Of a DNA stretch of 64,000 nt, positions 18,575-28,849 are shown one piece after another. Numbering within the stretch: the stretch's first letter is position 1; the number at the start of each line of letters is the position of its first letter. Where the stretch lies: contig PVEQ01000004.1 of the NCBI GenBank assembly GCA_002973575.1, forward strand, positions 186,001-250,000, written 5' to 3'. Below the pieces are notes generated by a model, which worked only from the letters and a program-made list of their open reading frames with translations, was not told where the DNA came from and searched no databases. The DNA comes from Sediminibacterium magnilacihabitans. GTDB lineage: Bacteria; Bacteroidota; Bacteroidia; Chitinophagales; Chitinophagaceae. The translations under genes were made by a program, and so were the position numbers.

Positions 18575-20389
18575 TTATCCCACTGCTTCCGACTGCATAC
18601 TCCTCGATGCCTTCTTCCTGTCTTCTTCGTTCAATATCGTCTTACGCATACGGATAGATTTGGGGGTTACCTCAATACACTCATCCTGCTGTATGTATTC
18701 CATACACTCTTCCAAAGTAAACTGCAATTTTGGAGTAATGCGTACACTGTCATCACTACCGCTTGCACGGTGGTTGGTGAGTTTCTTGGCTTCCACAGCG
18801 TTCACGTTCAGGTCACCGGGTTTGATATGCTCAGCGATGATCTGTCCTGCATATACTTCTTCTCCCGGATCGATGAAGAAACTACCACGATCCTGAAGTT
18901 TGTCGATAGAATAAGCTGTAGTAGTTCCCTGGAATTTGGAGATCAGTACGCCGTTGTTACGTCCGGGGATGGGGCCTTTCCAGGGTTTGTATTCAATAAA
19001 GCGATGCGCCATCACGGCTTCACCTGCTGTATTGGTAAGCATTTGCGAACGCAGTCCGATCAAGCCCCTTGAGGGGATCTCGAATTCCAGGTGCTGCATC
19101 TCTCCCTTACTTTCCATCACCTGCATCTCCCCTTTGCGCTGTGTTACCAGGTCAATCACTTTACCGCTGAATTCAGCAGGCACGTCTACCACCAGGTTCT
19201 CATAAGGTTCGTTCTTTTTGCCGTCGATGGTTTTCACCAGCACCTGCGGGTTGCCCACAGTCAGTTCATATCCTTCGCGGCGCATGGTTTCTACCAGTAC
19301 ACCCAGGTGAAGAATACCCCTTCCGTATACCAGGAAACTATCGGCGCTATCCGTATCTTCTACACGCAGTGCCAGGTTCTTTTCAGTTTCTTTCATCAAA
19401 CGGTCGCGCAGGTGACGCGAGGTAACGAACTTACCATCCTTACCAAAGAAAGGCGAGTTGTTGATGCTGAAAGTCATGCTCATGGTAGGCTCATCCACGC
19501 TGATAATGGGCAATGCTTCAGGATTCTCTGCATCGGCAATGGTATCACCGATGTTGAAATCTTCCAATCCCACTACCGCACAAAGATCACCCGACAACAC
19601 TTCCGTCACCTTACGTTTACCCATTCCTTCAAACACATACAATTCTTTCACGCGGCTTTTCTTAACAGAACCATCGGCCTGTACCAGCGCGATCAGCTGG
19701 TTTTCCTTGATGCTGCCGCGGGTTACTTTGCCCACTGCAATACGACCCAGGAAAGAAGAATAATCGAGTGAAGTGATCTGCAACTGCAAAGTGCCTTCCG
19801 ATACTTTGGGAGCAGGTACATATTTGAGAATACCATCCATCAGCGGAAGGATATTATCTGTAGGCGTTAAACTGTCGTTGAACCAGCCGTTCTTACCACT
19901 TCCATAATAAGTGGGGAAGTTGAGCTGCTCTTCAGTAGCGTCGAGGTTGAAGAACAGTTCGAATACCGCGTCATGTACTTCATCGGGACGGCAATTGGCC
20001 TTGTCCACTTTATTGATCACTACAATCGGGTGCAGGTTCAGCTGCAGGGCTTTCTGCAATACAAAACGGGTCTGGGGCATGGGGCCTTCGAAAGCATCTA
20101 CCAGCAGTATCACACCGTCGGCCATTTTAAGTACCCTTTCTACTTCTCCGCCGAAATCGCTGTGGCCCGGCGTATCTATCACATTGATCTTGATACCGTT
20201 ATAAGTAACTGCGGCGTTCTTACTGAAGATGGTGATACCCCTTTCTCTCTCGAGGTCGTTGTTATCCATGATCAGTTCACCAGTTTCCTGGTTGTCGCGG
20301 AATACCTTGGTGGCATGCAAGATCCGATCCACCAATGTTGTTTTGCCATGGTCTACGTGTGCGATGATGGCAATGTTTCTTATTTCCAT
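18575..20389 (-). CDS. typA: Translational GTPase TypA/BipA
   Basis: A 604-aa ribosome-binding GTPase of the EF-G family needed for ribosome assembly and growth under stress. The G domain shows AHVDHGKTTLVD (10-21), DTPGHSDFGGEV and NKVDK; EF-G-like domains II, III and V follow, and the C-terminal TypA-specific domain ends the protein (HRASGSDDSVRITPKLQFTLEE region). Length and motif order are normal. It has its own promoter (20407-20437) and shares a terminator at 18522-18552. Confidence 0.97.
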   Translation of the reverse strand: MEIRNIAIIAHVDHGKTTLVDRILHATKVFRDNQETGELIMDNNDLERERGITIFSKNAAVTYNGIKINVIDTPGHSDFGGEVERVLKMADGVILLVDAFEGPMPQTRFVLQKALQLNLHPIVVINKVDKANCRPDEVHDAVFELFFNLDATEEQLNFPTYYGSGKNGWFNDSLTPTDNILPLMDGILKYVPAPKVSEGTLQLQITSLDYSSFLGRIAVGKVTRGSIKENQLIALVQADGSVKKSRVKELYVFEGMGKRKVTEVLSGDLCAVVGLEDFNIGDTIADAENPEALPIISVDEPTMSMTFSINNSPFFGKDGKFVTSRHLRDRLMKETEKNLALRVEDTDSADSFLVYGRGILHLGVLVETMRREGYELTVGNPQVLVKTIDGKKNEPYENLVVDVPAEFSGKVIDLVTQRKGEMQVMESKGEMQHLEFEIPSRGLIGLRSQMLTNTAGEAVMAHRFIEYKPWKGPIPGRNNGVLISKFQGTTTAYSIDKLQDRGSFFIDPGEEVYAGQIIAEHIKPGDLNVNAVEAKKLTNHRASGSDDSVRITPKLQFTLEECMEYIQQDECIEVTPKSIRMRKTILNEEDRKKASRSMQSEAVG

Positions 20390-20406
20390 GTAAAAATTTG
20401 AAGCTG

Positions 20407-20437
20407 CAAAGGTACGATTTTACGCGCGCAGGGCAAA
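20407..20437 (-). promoter_or_regulatory. Promoter of typA
   Basis: On the minus strand TTTG (20437-20434) is followed after 19 bases by TACCTTTG (20414-20407), a perfect match to TTTG-N19-TANNTTTG. The expected start site leaves a leader of only about 10 bases before the typA ATG at 20389. Confidence 0.75.
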
Positions 20438-20477
20438 ATATCAGCTATCTTCCTTAGTTTTAAGTAAATCCCCTGCT

Positions 20478-21488
20478 ATGCGTTCCTTCTCGCGAATATT
20501 GCTGATAATCGCCATACTGTCTATTATCTTTTTGTTAGGTCCGCGTCCTTCGAAGCCCGTTTATAATAAAGACCTGCCTGCTGTTCCGGCCATCGCAGCA
20601 GGATTGGAACAATATGTAACCCATATAGAAGCTGCACACAAAGTCAAACCCGATAACGAGGCACGTATTGTTTGGGCCAATGATTCCCTCAAACAAAAAA
20701 CACCCTATGCCATCGTGTACCTGCATGGTTTCAGCGCCAGCCAGGCAGAGGGTAATCCGCTTCATCGCGATATCGCCAGGGAATTCGGCTGTAACTTATA
20801 TCTCTCGAGGCTCGCAGATCATGGTATCGATACCAGCGACGCACTGGTTCACATGACAGCTGATGATCTCTGGGAAACCGCCAAACAGGCTTATAGCATT
20901 GGTAAACAATTGGGTGACAAGGTAATATTGATGGGCACTTCCACAGGCGGCACCCTGGCCTTGCAGCTGGCAGCCGCTTATCCCGATATAGCCGGACTCA
21001 TCCTCCTTTCACCCAATATTGCCATCAACGACCCCAATGCCTGGATGCTCAATGATCATTGGGGATTGCAGATAGCGCGGCTGGTGAAAAAGTCCGATTA
21101 CAACGTCATTACCGGTAAAGACAGTGCCTACAAACAATACTGGTACACCCAATACCGGCTCGAAGCCCTCACACAGCTGGAAGAGTTGCTGGAGACCACC
21201 ATGAATACCCAAGCTTTTTCCAGAGTAAAGCAGCCGGTGCTGATGCTCTATTATTATAGAGACGAACAGCACCAGGATCCCGTGGTGAAAGTAGCGGCCA
21301 TGAAGGATATGTTTGAACAACTGGGCACTTTACAGGCACAGAAAAAAATGGAAGCTATTCCCAACGCAGGCGCGCATGTGTTAGGCTCGATTATTGTCTC
21401 CAAAGATATTCCGGCTGTGGAAGCAGCCACAACCAACTTCATGCAGGATGTGCTGATGCTGAAACCGGTAACCACTCTACATCATTAA
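20478..21488 (+). CDS. Membrane-anchored alpha/beta hydrolase
   Basis: A 336-aa protein with an N-terminal membrane anchor (about 5-20) and an alpha/beta-hydrolase fold. VYLHGFSAS (about 80-87) forms the oxyanion hole, GTSTGG carries the likely nucleophile Ser155, DEQHQDPVV supplies the acid region and NAGAHVLGS the histidine. Carboxylesterase or lysophospholipase activity is likely, but the substrate is unknown. It is divergent from typA (88 bases apart) and sits upstream of a lipid kinase and a patatin gene, so a role in lipid turnover is plausible. Confidence 0.8.
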   Translation: MRSFSRILLIIAILSIIFLLGPRPSKPVYNKDLPAVPAIAAGLEQYVTHIEAAHKVKPDNEARIVWANDSLKQKTPYAIVYLHGFSASQAEGNPLHRDIAREFGCNLYLSRLADHGIDTSDALVHMTADDLWETAKQAYSIGKQLGDKVILMGTSTGGTLALQLAAAYPDIAGLILLSPNIAINDPNAWMLNDHWGLQIARLVKKSDYNVITGKDSAYKQYWYTQYRLEALTQLEELLETTMNTQAFSRVKQPVLMLYYYRDEQHQDPVVKVAAMKDMFEQLGTLQAQKKMEAIPNAGAHVLGSIIVSKDIPAVEAATTNFMQDVLMLKPVTTLHH

Positions 21489-21571
21489 CACCATTTTAGG
21501 GCATTAACACTGAATAATGTTTAGCATTGCACCAGAATACAACACACTAAGCCGGGCATGAACATTAATTT

Positions 21572-22477
21572 TTGATGATGGAAAGAAAAATAGTGTATCT
21601 CGTCAATCCCATTTCGGGAACCGCCAAAAAAGAGGGCATCAAAAAATTGGTAGAGCGGGAAACAAGCGCACAAGGCATTTCGTATGAAATGACCGACACC
21701 AATGCTACCGGTAATTACGATTGGTTACGCGATAAAGTGCTGGCCGAAAAAATTACCGATATCGTGATCATTGGCGGCGACGGTACCGTGAACCAGGTAA
21801 CCCGGTCGCTGCGTAACGTTCCCGTTCAATTTGGCATCATACCGGTGGGTTCAGGTAACGGGTTGGCGCTGGCCGCAGGCATACCATCTAAACCACAGCA
21901 GGCATTGGCGCTCATCTTCGCAGGCAAGGCCGCCCCCGTTGATGCATTCATGGTAAACAATGAATATTCCTGCATGCTCAGTGGCATTGGCTTCGATGCA
22001 CAGGTAGCCTATGATTTTTCGACCAAAGCCACCCGCGGATTGTTTACCTACGCACAACAAAGCATCCTGCATTATTTCAAAGCACATCCTTACCAGTTCG
22101 AGATCGTACTCGATAATTTTTCTTTTTTCGCAGAAGCTTTTTTCATCAGCATCGCCAACAGCAACCAGTTCGGCAATCATTTCACCATTGCGCCACAAGC
22201 CAGTCTGCACGACGGTTTGCTCGACATAGTGATCGCTCAGAAAATGAACAAAGCCAAACTGCCCTTTGCCATCCTCCGGCAAATACGCGGCAACAATAAA
22301 CTGCAACAGTTGGTAGATGACATGGGTAAGAAAAACATCCTGTATTTTCAAACGCCTGCGCTCACCATCCGCAACCTCAAACTGGCGCCGCTGCATATCG
22401 ATGGCGAACCCAGGGAAACCGCGGAAGAGTTCAATATAAGATTGTTAAAAGACTATTTTCAGTTGATACAGCCCTGA
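21572..22477 (+). CDS. Diacylglycerol/lipid kinase family protein (YegS/BmrU type)
   Basis: A 301-aa protein with the diacylglycerol-kinase catalytic fold: NPISGTAKK (12-20), GGDGTVN (68-74), VGSGNGLAL (about 93-101) and the metal-site segment SGIGFDAQVAYDF. C-terminal LHIDGEPRE matches the family end. It would phosphorylate a lipid such as diacylglycerol or a sphingoid base; sphingolipids occur in many Bacteroidota, so the substrate is open. Two in-frame Met codons follow the start, so the N-terminus may be one or two residues shorter. Confidence 0.85.
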   Translation: MMMERKIVYLVNPISGTAKKEGIKKLVERETSAQGISYEMTDTNATGNYDWLRDKVLAEKITDIVIIGGDGTVNQVTRSLRNVPVQFGIIPVGSGNGLALAAGIPSKPQQALALIFAGKAAPVDAFMVNNEYSCMLSGIGFDAQVAYDFSTKATRGLFTYAQQSILHYFKAHPYQFEIVLDNFSFFAEAFFISIANSNQFGNHFTIAPQASLHDGLLDIVIAQKMNKAKLPFAILRQIRGNNKLQQLVDDMGKKNILYFQTPALTIRNLKLAPLHIDGEPRETAEEFNIRLLKDYFQLIQP

Positions 22478-22480
22478 TGC

Positions 22481-24703
22481 TTATTTCATGATGCGTTCCA
22501 ACTTCATAAATTCGTGTTTGTTGAGCGGGTTATCCAATGCCAGTGCAATGTCTCTTTTTTCTGCAGCGGTAAGGTGAAAGCTCAGACTGGCCGGCGCATC
22601 GTTGCGGGAGGGCATGTATTGAAAACAAAGCCGGTGAAATTGCAACCCATACCCTTCAAAAAAATATTCCAGTTGATCGTGCTGGTAATAGTCCTGCAAT
22701 TTGTACCAGTTATTCTGCAAGAGTAAAAAAGGCTTGGTGAGCCAGTCCATCAGGTTACTCGATTCGAAAGGCCGCTCCCAGTCGCCCAACCCCCTGTCGC
22801 GCAACTGCAATAACACCACTTTGCTGGTATTCTGCTGGAACCAGCCCTTGAATGCATCAATAAAACGGAGTGCCGTTTCCTGTCCGAAGTTATCGCGTAA
22901 CCCCGCATCCATCACATCGATCACCGGGTCTGAAGGCAACCATACATTGGGCAATACATAAGGGAAAGTGGCGTTCATGCGCAATGCCGACAAAACACTC
23001 AGGTTCATCGCATCCTGTTTGGCAAAGAAAGTATGGAAATCCACCGCATCGGCATCAAAAGGCGTAATATGTGTAACATCGGTCATAGGGCGCATCAGGA
23101 ATCGCGCCGGGTGGGTTCCGATGATCATTTTCCTTCCATCACGGTTAATAACGGAATTGAAGAACATGAAAGGTATCTGCGCCGTTTGCTCCGGTATTGC
23201 ATAATCCTGCAACCGTTTATCAAGCACCCCATGGGTATTCTCACTGAGCTTCTGTTCAAAAGCATAACCACGGTCTTTGGAATACTGGTAGCCGAACTTG
23301 TTGAATTTCTGTACGGGGCCCATGATATCGCGCGTTACAAAAGAAGAGAACAAAGGACTCAGCAGGTCTTTTGAAATATTATCAACGTATTGTCCGTCGT
23401 GGAGGTTGATCGAATTCCCTTTCAGTTTCTCCAGGTACAGTTCCCTGAAATAAGCAGCGCCCAGTGTACCACCCGAAGCCCCTGTGATGAGCAATGTCCT
23501 TTTCATCAATTCACCACCCATCATGCTGTCGAGCCTTTGCAATGCATTCATGGTGAAGGTAGCGCTTCGCGTACCGCCTCCGCTGGTGTTGATGATGTAT
23601 ACGATGGGCTTATCGCTTCCCTGTTTGGCTTTCCACCGGTTCAGTATTTCGAGGTACTGTTTTTTGTCAGCCTCCGTGTTTTCACGGGTAGCCATCTTCA
23701 TTACAGACTCGCGACTGTAAACAGGTCTTTCTTCTTTACCCTCGTATTGCAGTCCGTATGCTTTGTTGCGCGGATCAATGATATTGCGCTGGTACAAAAA
23801 ATTCATGCCCACATAGATCGATACCAGCAACAACAAACTCCAGCTATGTAAAAACAAGGAGATAGCGCCTGCTCCCGCGATCAGTATGGCAAAGAATACG
23901 GTGATACTGGCGGCGGCCGGCAGCTGGAACAAGCGGGTATCTGAAATATAACCCAATGCCACCAGGAAAATGAACGCAACCAGTATGGCAATAACGGCCG
24001 CAAAATGGTGCCGTTTGAAAATGGTATCGAGGAAATCCTGGCTGTAGTGCCGCACATCCCTTGGTTTGCGCAGGTGCAGGCTGGCGCTCAGGAACCAATC
24101 TACTTTCAGGTCGGCCTTTTCTTTGGGCAGCGGATGGCTCTTCGATACTTCGGCATAACGGGTATTGGCGGTGGTGATCACATTGGCCATACTCCTGTAA
24201 ATGGTTTTATCGGCGCCGAAAAAATAAATGAATGCAATGAGTATAGACAAGATAATGCCCACTGCAAAACCGCCCACCATCAGCAATACTTCCGACAAGG
24301 GAAACAATTCCTGGTCGCTCGCATAATTGACGGCTTTGATGAAGTAAAACACCAGGAAAGTAAGTGGTATCACCGCATTGTTGATACAATATTTTAAAAA
24401 TGGCTGCGCTGTGGTAGCAAGGAATTTCAAATGTTTGCTGTGCAGGATGAAAGTGGTGATGTTCCAGCTCATGATAAACACACCAAGTGAAAAACCCACA
24501 ATGCCGGTGCTGATTGGACTCACTTCACCAAAATATTCAGGCGCCAGGAAAAGAGAATCTGCACCGAATGTATGCATGAAATCACCGGCTACCGTAGCAA
24601 ATAAAATATACCAGAACAACAGGAATACCTGGTACCTGCGGAGGTGCAGGAGTAAAAGCTGAACAGGCAGTGAGAACCAGAAACCAACCAGGTATTTTTT
24701 CAT
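22481..24703 (-). CDS. Membrane-bound patatin-like phospholipase
   Basis: A 740-aa protein. The first half contains about seven membrane helices (for example 25-40, 65-85, 110-125, 140-162, 232-252, 264-300). The second half is a patatin domain: the GGGTRS oxyanion loop (375-380), GASGG with likely nucleophile Ser410, and MDAGLRDNFG carrying the catalytic Asp. Expected activity is acyl hydrolysis of phospholipids at the inner membrane. It is convergent with the lipid kinase (3 bases apart) and 39 bases downstream of ctaA on the same strand. Confidence 0.85.
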   Translation of the reverse strand: MKKYLVGFWFSLPVQLLLLHLRRYQVFLLFWYILFATVAGDFMHTFGADSLFLAPEYFGEVSPISTGIVGFSLGVFIMSWNITTFILHSKHLKFLATTAQPFLKYCINNAVIPLTFLVFYFIKAVNYASDQELFPLSEVLLMVGGFAVGIILSILIAFIYFFGADKTIYRSMANVITTANTRYAEVSKSHPLPKEKADLKVDWFLSASLHLRKPRDVRHYSQDFLDTIFKRHHFAAVIAILVAFIFLVALGYISDTRLFQLPAAASITVFFAILIAGAGAISLFLHSWSLLLLVSIYVGMNFLYQRNIIDPRNKAYGLQYEGKEERPVYSRESVMKMATRENTEADKKQYLEILNRWKAKQGSDKPIVYIINTSGGGTRSATFTMNALQRLDSMMGGELMKRTLLITGASGGTLGAAYFRELYLEKLKGNSINLHDGQYVDNISKDLLSPLFSSFVTRDIMGPVQKFNKFGYQYSKDRGYAFEQKLSENTHGVLDKRLQDYAIPEQTAQIPFMFFNSVINRDGRKMIIGTHPARFLMRPMTDVTHITPFDADAVDFHTFFAKQDAMNLSVLSALRMNATFPYVLPNVWLPSDPVIDVMDAGLRDNFGQETALRFIDAFKGWFQQNTSKVVLLQLRDRGLGDWERPFESSNLMDWLTKPFLLLQNNWYKLQDYYQHDQLEYFFEGYGLQFHRLCFQYMPSRNDAPASLSFHLTAAEKRDIALALDNPLNKHEFMKLERIMK

Positions 24704-24742
24704 ACAACCAAGACCATTTTTTTATAGCAGTTGCTGCTTGAT

Positions 24743-25810
24743 TTACACTACCGCTCTTTCCCTTCGCACAATATACAGCATCCACACCAGTGACAGCAAC
24801 AACAACATGCCTATTAGTTGGTGCAATTGCGCCGTCCATTCAAATATACCCCATTTACCCGGTACGATACCGGTGCTGGTGAGTACTACTGCAATGCCCA
24901 GCAATACCTGCAAGCTTACTACAGCCAGCGGCATCCATCTGGTGCGATCGAATAACCCTGTTCCTTTTGTTTTAAACAATCGCAACGTCCAGATAATAAT
25001 CAATACCAGCAACAAATACGCCAGCCCCCGATGTATAAAATGGATTAACGTTTTGTTGTCGATGAAGTTGAGCAGGGAATGTTCATTGGCAACCATTTTT
25101 TCCGGTATCCACTGTCCATTGATGGTGGGCCAGCTGGGCGCCGCCGTAGCCGCTTTGTGCCCGGCCATCAATGCACCATATAATAATTGTATTACCAGCA
25201 GGCAAAGCAATAACCAATTCCATTTTCTTGCACCCGTGTTATACGTTAGCTGTTCTTTCTTCACCAATAGTTGCAGGGCAAACCAGAAAGTGTAGCAGAG
25301 TAGTCCCAGTGCAAATATGAAATGCAGGGCCAGCCGGGTAGGTTTCACATATACGGCATCGCCCGTTAAACCACTGGCTACCATGATCCAGCCTACTGCT
25401 CCCTGTAAAGCGCCCAGTAAAAACAATATGAGGAGTGGCCTGATCATTTCTTTCTTGAAATGGCCTTTCAACAGAAACCATATAAATCCAACGGCAAAAA
25501 CCATACTGATCAACTTAGCCCACAAACGATGAAACCATTCCCAGAAAAAAATGAATTTAAAATCGGAGAGGGTAAAATCGAAATTCAATAAATAGAACTG
25601 CGGCGTCTGCCTGTATTTATTGAACTCTTCCATCCATTGTTGCTCATTCAATGGGGGAATTGTTCCCGTAATTACATTCCATTCGGTGATAGATAACCCG
25701 CTTCCCGTTAAACGGGTAATGCCCCCCAGCACTATCTGTATCACTGTCATACCCACTCCCACCAGCAACCAGGTGGCTACTAATTTCGAAGAACGTGCCG
25801 TTGTATCCAT
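24743..25810 (-). CDS. ctaA: Heme A synthase, COX15/CtaA family
   Basis: A 355-aa polytopic membrane protein that oxidises heme O to heme A for cytochrome c oxidase. The family opening [23 protein letters not shown] is clear, and paired membrane helices with His residues ([36 protein letters not shown]) fit the eight-helix COX15 layout. The ATG at 25810 (MDTTARSS) is preferred to 25834 because a consensus -7 element lies between them. The oxidase genes are far away at 57-64 kb; ctaB is with them, ctaA is not. Confidence 0.93.
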   Translation of the reverse strand: MDTTARSSKLVATWLLVGVGMTVIQIVLGGITRLTGSGLSITEWNVITGTIPPLNEQQWMEEFNKYRQTPQFYLLNFDFTLSDFKFIFFWEWFHRLWAKLISMVFAVGFIWFLLKGHFKKEMIRPLLILFLLGALQGAVGWIMVASGLTGDAVYVKPTRLALHFIFALGLLCYTFWFALQLLVKKEQLTYNTGARKWNWLLLCLLVIQLLYGALMAGHKAATAAPSWPTINGQWIPEKMVANEHSLLNFIDNKTLIHFIHRGLAYLLLVLIIIWTLRLFKTKGTGLFDRTRWMPLAVVSLQVLLGIAVVLTSTGIVPGKWGIFEWTAQLHQLIGMLLLLSLVWMLYIVRRERAVV

Positions 25811-25831
25811 AACTCCTTTTTCAGAATGGCA

Positions 25832-25839
25832 CAAAGGTA
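25832..25839 (-). promoter_or_regulatory. -7 element upstream of ctaA
   Basis: TACCTTTG on the minus strand, a perfect TANNTTTG, 22 bases before the ctaA ATG at 25810. No clear TTTG is present at the -33 distance, which overlaps the divergent rnhB start. Its position supports the shorter ctaA start. Confidence 0.5.
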
Positions 25840-25859
25840 CTGAAACTGTATTGGGAGAT

Positions 25860-26489
25860 ATGAAACGGAATGTTGAATTTTACCGCGTGTTACAATCGCA
25901 TTTTCAAAAGGAGCTGATAGAAGCGGGCTGTGATGAAGCAGGCAGGGGTTGTTATGCGGGACCGGTATTTGCAGCGGCAGTGATCCTGCCGGTCGATTTT
26001 CATCATCCGTTGCTGAACGACAGTAAACAACTTTCTGCAACGCAGCGTGAGTCATTGAGACCTGTGATAGAATCTGCCGCCATCGCCTGGGCAGTGGCGC
26101 AGGTAGACAATCACGAGATTGATCGCATCAACATCCTCAAAGCTTCTTACAAAGCCATGCATTTATCCATTGATCAGTTAACGACTTCACCACAGTTGTT
26201 GCTCATCGATGGCAACCGCTTCATCCCTTACCGGCAAACCTCGCATCGTTGCATTGTCAAAGGCGATGGTATTTATGCCAGCATCGCTGCTGCAAGCATT
26301 CTCGCCAAAACATACCGCGATGCTTTTATGCAGGAGCTGCACCTGGAATTTCCGCAATATAAATGGGATCGCAACAAAGGGTATGGAACAGCCGATCACA
26401 GGACTGCCATTGAAAAACATGGTTTGTGTAAATACCACCGGCACAGTTTCAACATCATTAAAAATCCACCACACCTGCTCCTTCCCTGA
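25860..26489 (+). CDS. rnhB: Ribonuclease HII
   Basis: A 209-aa enzyme that nicks RNA in RNA-DNA hybrids and removes misincorporated ribonucleotides. The signature [14 protein letters not shown] gives catalytic Asp25-Glu26; NDSKQLS, LLIDGN and [21 protein letters not shown] follow, with the C-terminal [15 protein letters not shown]. The ATG at 25860 is chosen because upstream codons in frame are the antisense of ctaA. The gene ends about 30 bases inside the convergent Sua5-family gene. Confidence 0.95.
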   Translation: MKRNVEFYRVLQSHFQKELIEAGCDEAGRGCYAGPVFAAAVILPVDFHHPLLNDSKQLSATQRESLRPVIESAAIAWAVAQVDNHEIDRINILKASYKAMHLSIDQLTTSPQLLLIDGNRFIPYRQTSHRCIVKGDGIYASIAAASILAKTYRDAFMQELHLEFPQYKWDRNKGYGTADHRTAIEKHGLCKYHRHSFNIIKNPPHLLLP

Positions 26490-27087
26490 TCACTTCATAC
26501 GCATCGTGTGTGCAGTCGATCACCGTAGAAGGTATCATACCGCCAATGCCGCCATTGATCACGATATCTACCTGGCTGCCGAATTTCTCATAGATCAGTT
26601 CGGGATCGGTGTATTCTTCCACCATTTCCCCGGGCAAAGAAGCAGATAATATAGGGTGGCGCAGTTCTTGTACAATGCCACGGGCAATGCGGTTGTTGGG
26701 CACCCTGAGCCCTATGGTACTCTTTTTGCTCTGTAAAATTTTAGGGACTTCCTTACTGGCCGGCAGGATAAAAGTATAAGGACCGGGCAAATGACTTTTC
26801 AATAAACGGTATAGGGGCGTGGAGGTGCTCTTGGTATACTGGCTCAGGTCGCTCAGGTCGTAACAAACAAAACTCAATTGCGCTTTATGGGTTTCTATTT
26901 GTTTGATACGCGCGATGCGTTCCACCGATTTGTGCTGGAAAATATCGCATCCGAGTCCATATATTGTATCAGTAGGATAAATGACGATGCCACCCGATAA
27001 AAGACATTCTGCAACAGTTTTCAAATGCCGGGTCTGTGGATTGTCCGGATGGATATGCAAAAGCATCCCTAAAAATAGCGCATTCAT
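26458..27087 (-). CDS. L-threonylcarbamoyladenylate synthase (Sua5/YciO/YrdC family)
   Basis: A 209-aa YrdC-fold protein. [19 protein letters not shown], the basic [19 protein letters not shown] segment, [16 protein letters not shown] and [10 protein letters not shown] are characteristic. Members make the threonylcarbamoyl-AMP used for the t6A37 tRNA modification, although the short YciO branch is less well characterised; this sequence resembles that short branch. The start may instead be the ATG at 27066 (MLLHIHPD). It is convergent with rnhB, overlapping by 32 bases. Confidence 0.88.
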   Translation of the reverse strand: MNALFLGMLLHIHPDNPQTRHLKTVAECLLSGGIVIYPTDTIYGLGCDIFQHKSVERIARIKQIETHKAQLSFVCYDLSDLSQYTKSTSTPLYRLLKSHLPGPYTFILPASKEVPKILQSKKSTIGLRVPNNRIARGIVQELRHPILSASLPGEMVEEYTDPELIYEKFGSQVDIVINGGIGGMIPSTVIDCTHDAYEVIREGAGVVDF

Positions 27088-27114
27088 CTTATTTTTGCAT
27101 GTAAAATTTCCATT

Positions 27115-27993
27115 ATGCAGTTACAGGCTATTGACGTGGTAAGTTCGATCAGTGCGACAGATTTTAAAAAAAATTATTACGAAGCCAATCGCCCCCTCAT
27201 TATAAAAGACCTGGCTAAAAGCTGGCCGGCTTATGAGAAATGGAACTGGGATTATTTCAAGCAACTGGTGGGCGATAAAAAAGTAGGCCTCTATAATAAT
27301 ACCAAGAGTGATGCGTATACCCCCATCAACAAGGCCGACGATTACAAGACCTTTGGTGAATACATTGATATGATCCGCAAAGGTCCCGCCGGATGGCGCA
27401 TTTTTCTTTTCAATATTTTCGAACACGCACCACAACTCACCAATGATTTTACCTGGCCCGATGAACTGATGACGGGTTTTGTAAAGCGCTATCCCATGTT
27501 ATTCGTGGGCGGCGCCACCAGCATCACCCACATGCATTTCGATATCGACCTGAGTCATATCCTGCATATACAGTTTGTGGGAAGGAAGCGTGTATTGTTG
27601 TTTCCCAAAGAAGAAGAACACAAGCTCTACCGCAAACCCTTTGAAGTATTGAGCCTGGCCGATTTCAGTCATTATTACAAGCACAACAGCACGCCCGATT
27701 ACGAAACTTTCCCTGCACTCAGACTGGCCAGGGGGTATGATGCTGTATTGGAACATGGCGATACACTTTTCATGCCTGCCGGATACTGGCACCACATGGA
27801 ATACCTCGACAGCGGATTTGCCATGAGCCTTCGTGCTATGCAGTCTTCCTTCACCGGAAAATTAAGCGGTGTATGGAACCTGTTTGGAATGCGTACGATT
27901 GACACAATGATGAAGAAAACATTTCCGCATCCCTGGTACGATTGGAAAAAGAAAAAAATATTCGAGCTCGCTAATAAGGAACTGAATAGGTGA
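27115..27993 (+). CDS. Cupin-like / JmjC-type Fe(II) oxygenase
   Basis: A 292-aa cupin_8 protein. The iron-binding facial triad is visible as His141-x-Asp143 (THMHFDID) and a distal His in PAGYWHHMEY (226 or 227). The N-terminal NRPLIIKDLAKSWPAYEKW fits the JmjC/FIH-like family. Such enzymes hydroxylate proteins or tRNA using 2-oxoglutarate; the target is unknown. A TATTTTTG element (27090-27097) matches the -7 consensus just upstream. The gene is monocistronic as far as can be seen. Confidence 0.82.
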   Translation: MQLQAIDVVSSISATDFKKNYYEANRPLIIKDLAKSWPAYEKWNWDYFKQLVGDKKVGLYNNTKSDAYTPINKADDYKTFGEYIDMIRKGPAGWRIFLFNIFEHAPQLTNDFTWPDELMTGFVKRYPMLFVGGATSITHMHFDIDLSHILHIQFVGRKRVLLFPKEEEHKLYRKPFEVLSLADFSHYYKHNSTPDYETFPALRLARGYDAVLEHGDTLFMPAGYWHHMEYLDSGFAMSLRAMQSSFTGKLSGVWNLFGMRTIDTMMKKTFPHPWYDWKKKKIFELANKELNR

Positions 27994-28176
27994 TTTCTGC
28001 AATTGGACGTGAAAAACACTGTTTTAAAAATGGTGATTTCTACATACGAATTCCGTATAAACACCTCATTTTATTCTGTTGTAAACCCGCAAATTTGTAG
28101 TCGCATCATTCCGGCATAGGTTTTGTCTTTCCAAAACCAAACTGGAAATGATTATTTATCTATATAATGCGCTGCT

Positions 28177-28836
28177 ATGACAAAGATCGTCTTGGTCGAT
28201 GACCATGTACTGCTGAGGAATGGACTTGTTTCATTGATTAATTCTTTTCCCGATTATACCGTTCTTTTTGAAGCCAATAACGGAAAGCAATTCGTCAAAC
28301 AACTGGATCCCGAAAACCTGCCTGAGATTGTTATCCTGGATATTACCATGCCCGAGATGAATGGGTACGAGACGGCATTATGGCTCACCAACCATTACCC
28401 GCAAATCAAAATACTGGCGCTGACCATGCTCAGCGATGAACGTTCCATCATACGGATGTTCAAGAACGGCGCCAAGGGATTCCTGTTGAAAGATTGCCGG
28501 CCACAGGAACTGAAAGCGGCGCTCGACGGGCTGATGCATAAAGGCGTATACCTCAACAGGGTTACCTGTGACAGTATCATTCATAATTTCCAGTCTACCA
28601 ATAGCGCCGACGACGAGGAGCAAAAAATGGTAAATGAACTGGATGAAAAAGAGAAAGAATTTCTAGCGCTCTATTGTACAGAAAAAACACACCGCGAGAT
28701 CGCAGAAGTTATGGGTGTTCCACTACGTGTCATCGATAATTTCCGCGACCTGTTGTACCAGAAATTGCAGGTATCGTCAAGAGTAGGACTGGCGCTGATT
28801 GCCATGCGCAATAATATTGGCGACAGCGTTTATTAA
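28177..28836 (+). CDS. Two-component response regulator, LuxR/NarL type, without adjacent kinase
   Basis: A 219-aa regulator with a receiver domain (Asp8-Asp9, phospho-acceptor Asp55 in VILDITMPE, Lys103 in FLLKDC) and a C-terminal LuxR-type helix-turn-helix (about 150-215, EKTHREIAEVMGVPLRVIDNFRDLLYQKL). The recognition segment is divergent from standard LuxR motifs (VIDNFRD where TVKTHR-like residues are usual), which may mean unusual DNA specificity. No histidine kinase is encoded nearby, so its partner is elsewhere. Confidence 0.9.
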   Translation: MTKIVLVDDHVLLRNGLVSLINSFPDYTVLFEANNGKQFVKQLDPENLPEIVILDITMPEMNGYETALWLTNHYPQIKILALTMLSDERSIIRMFKNGAKGFLLKDCRPQELKAALDGLMHKGVYLNRVTCDSIIHNFQSTNSADDEEQKMVNELDEKEKEFLALYCTEKTHREIAEVMGVPLRVIDNFRDLLYQKLQVSSRVGLALIAMRNNIGDSVY

Positions 28837-28849
28837 TACCCAACCGGCA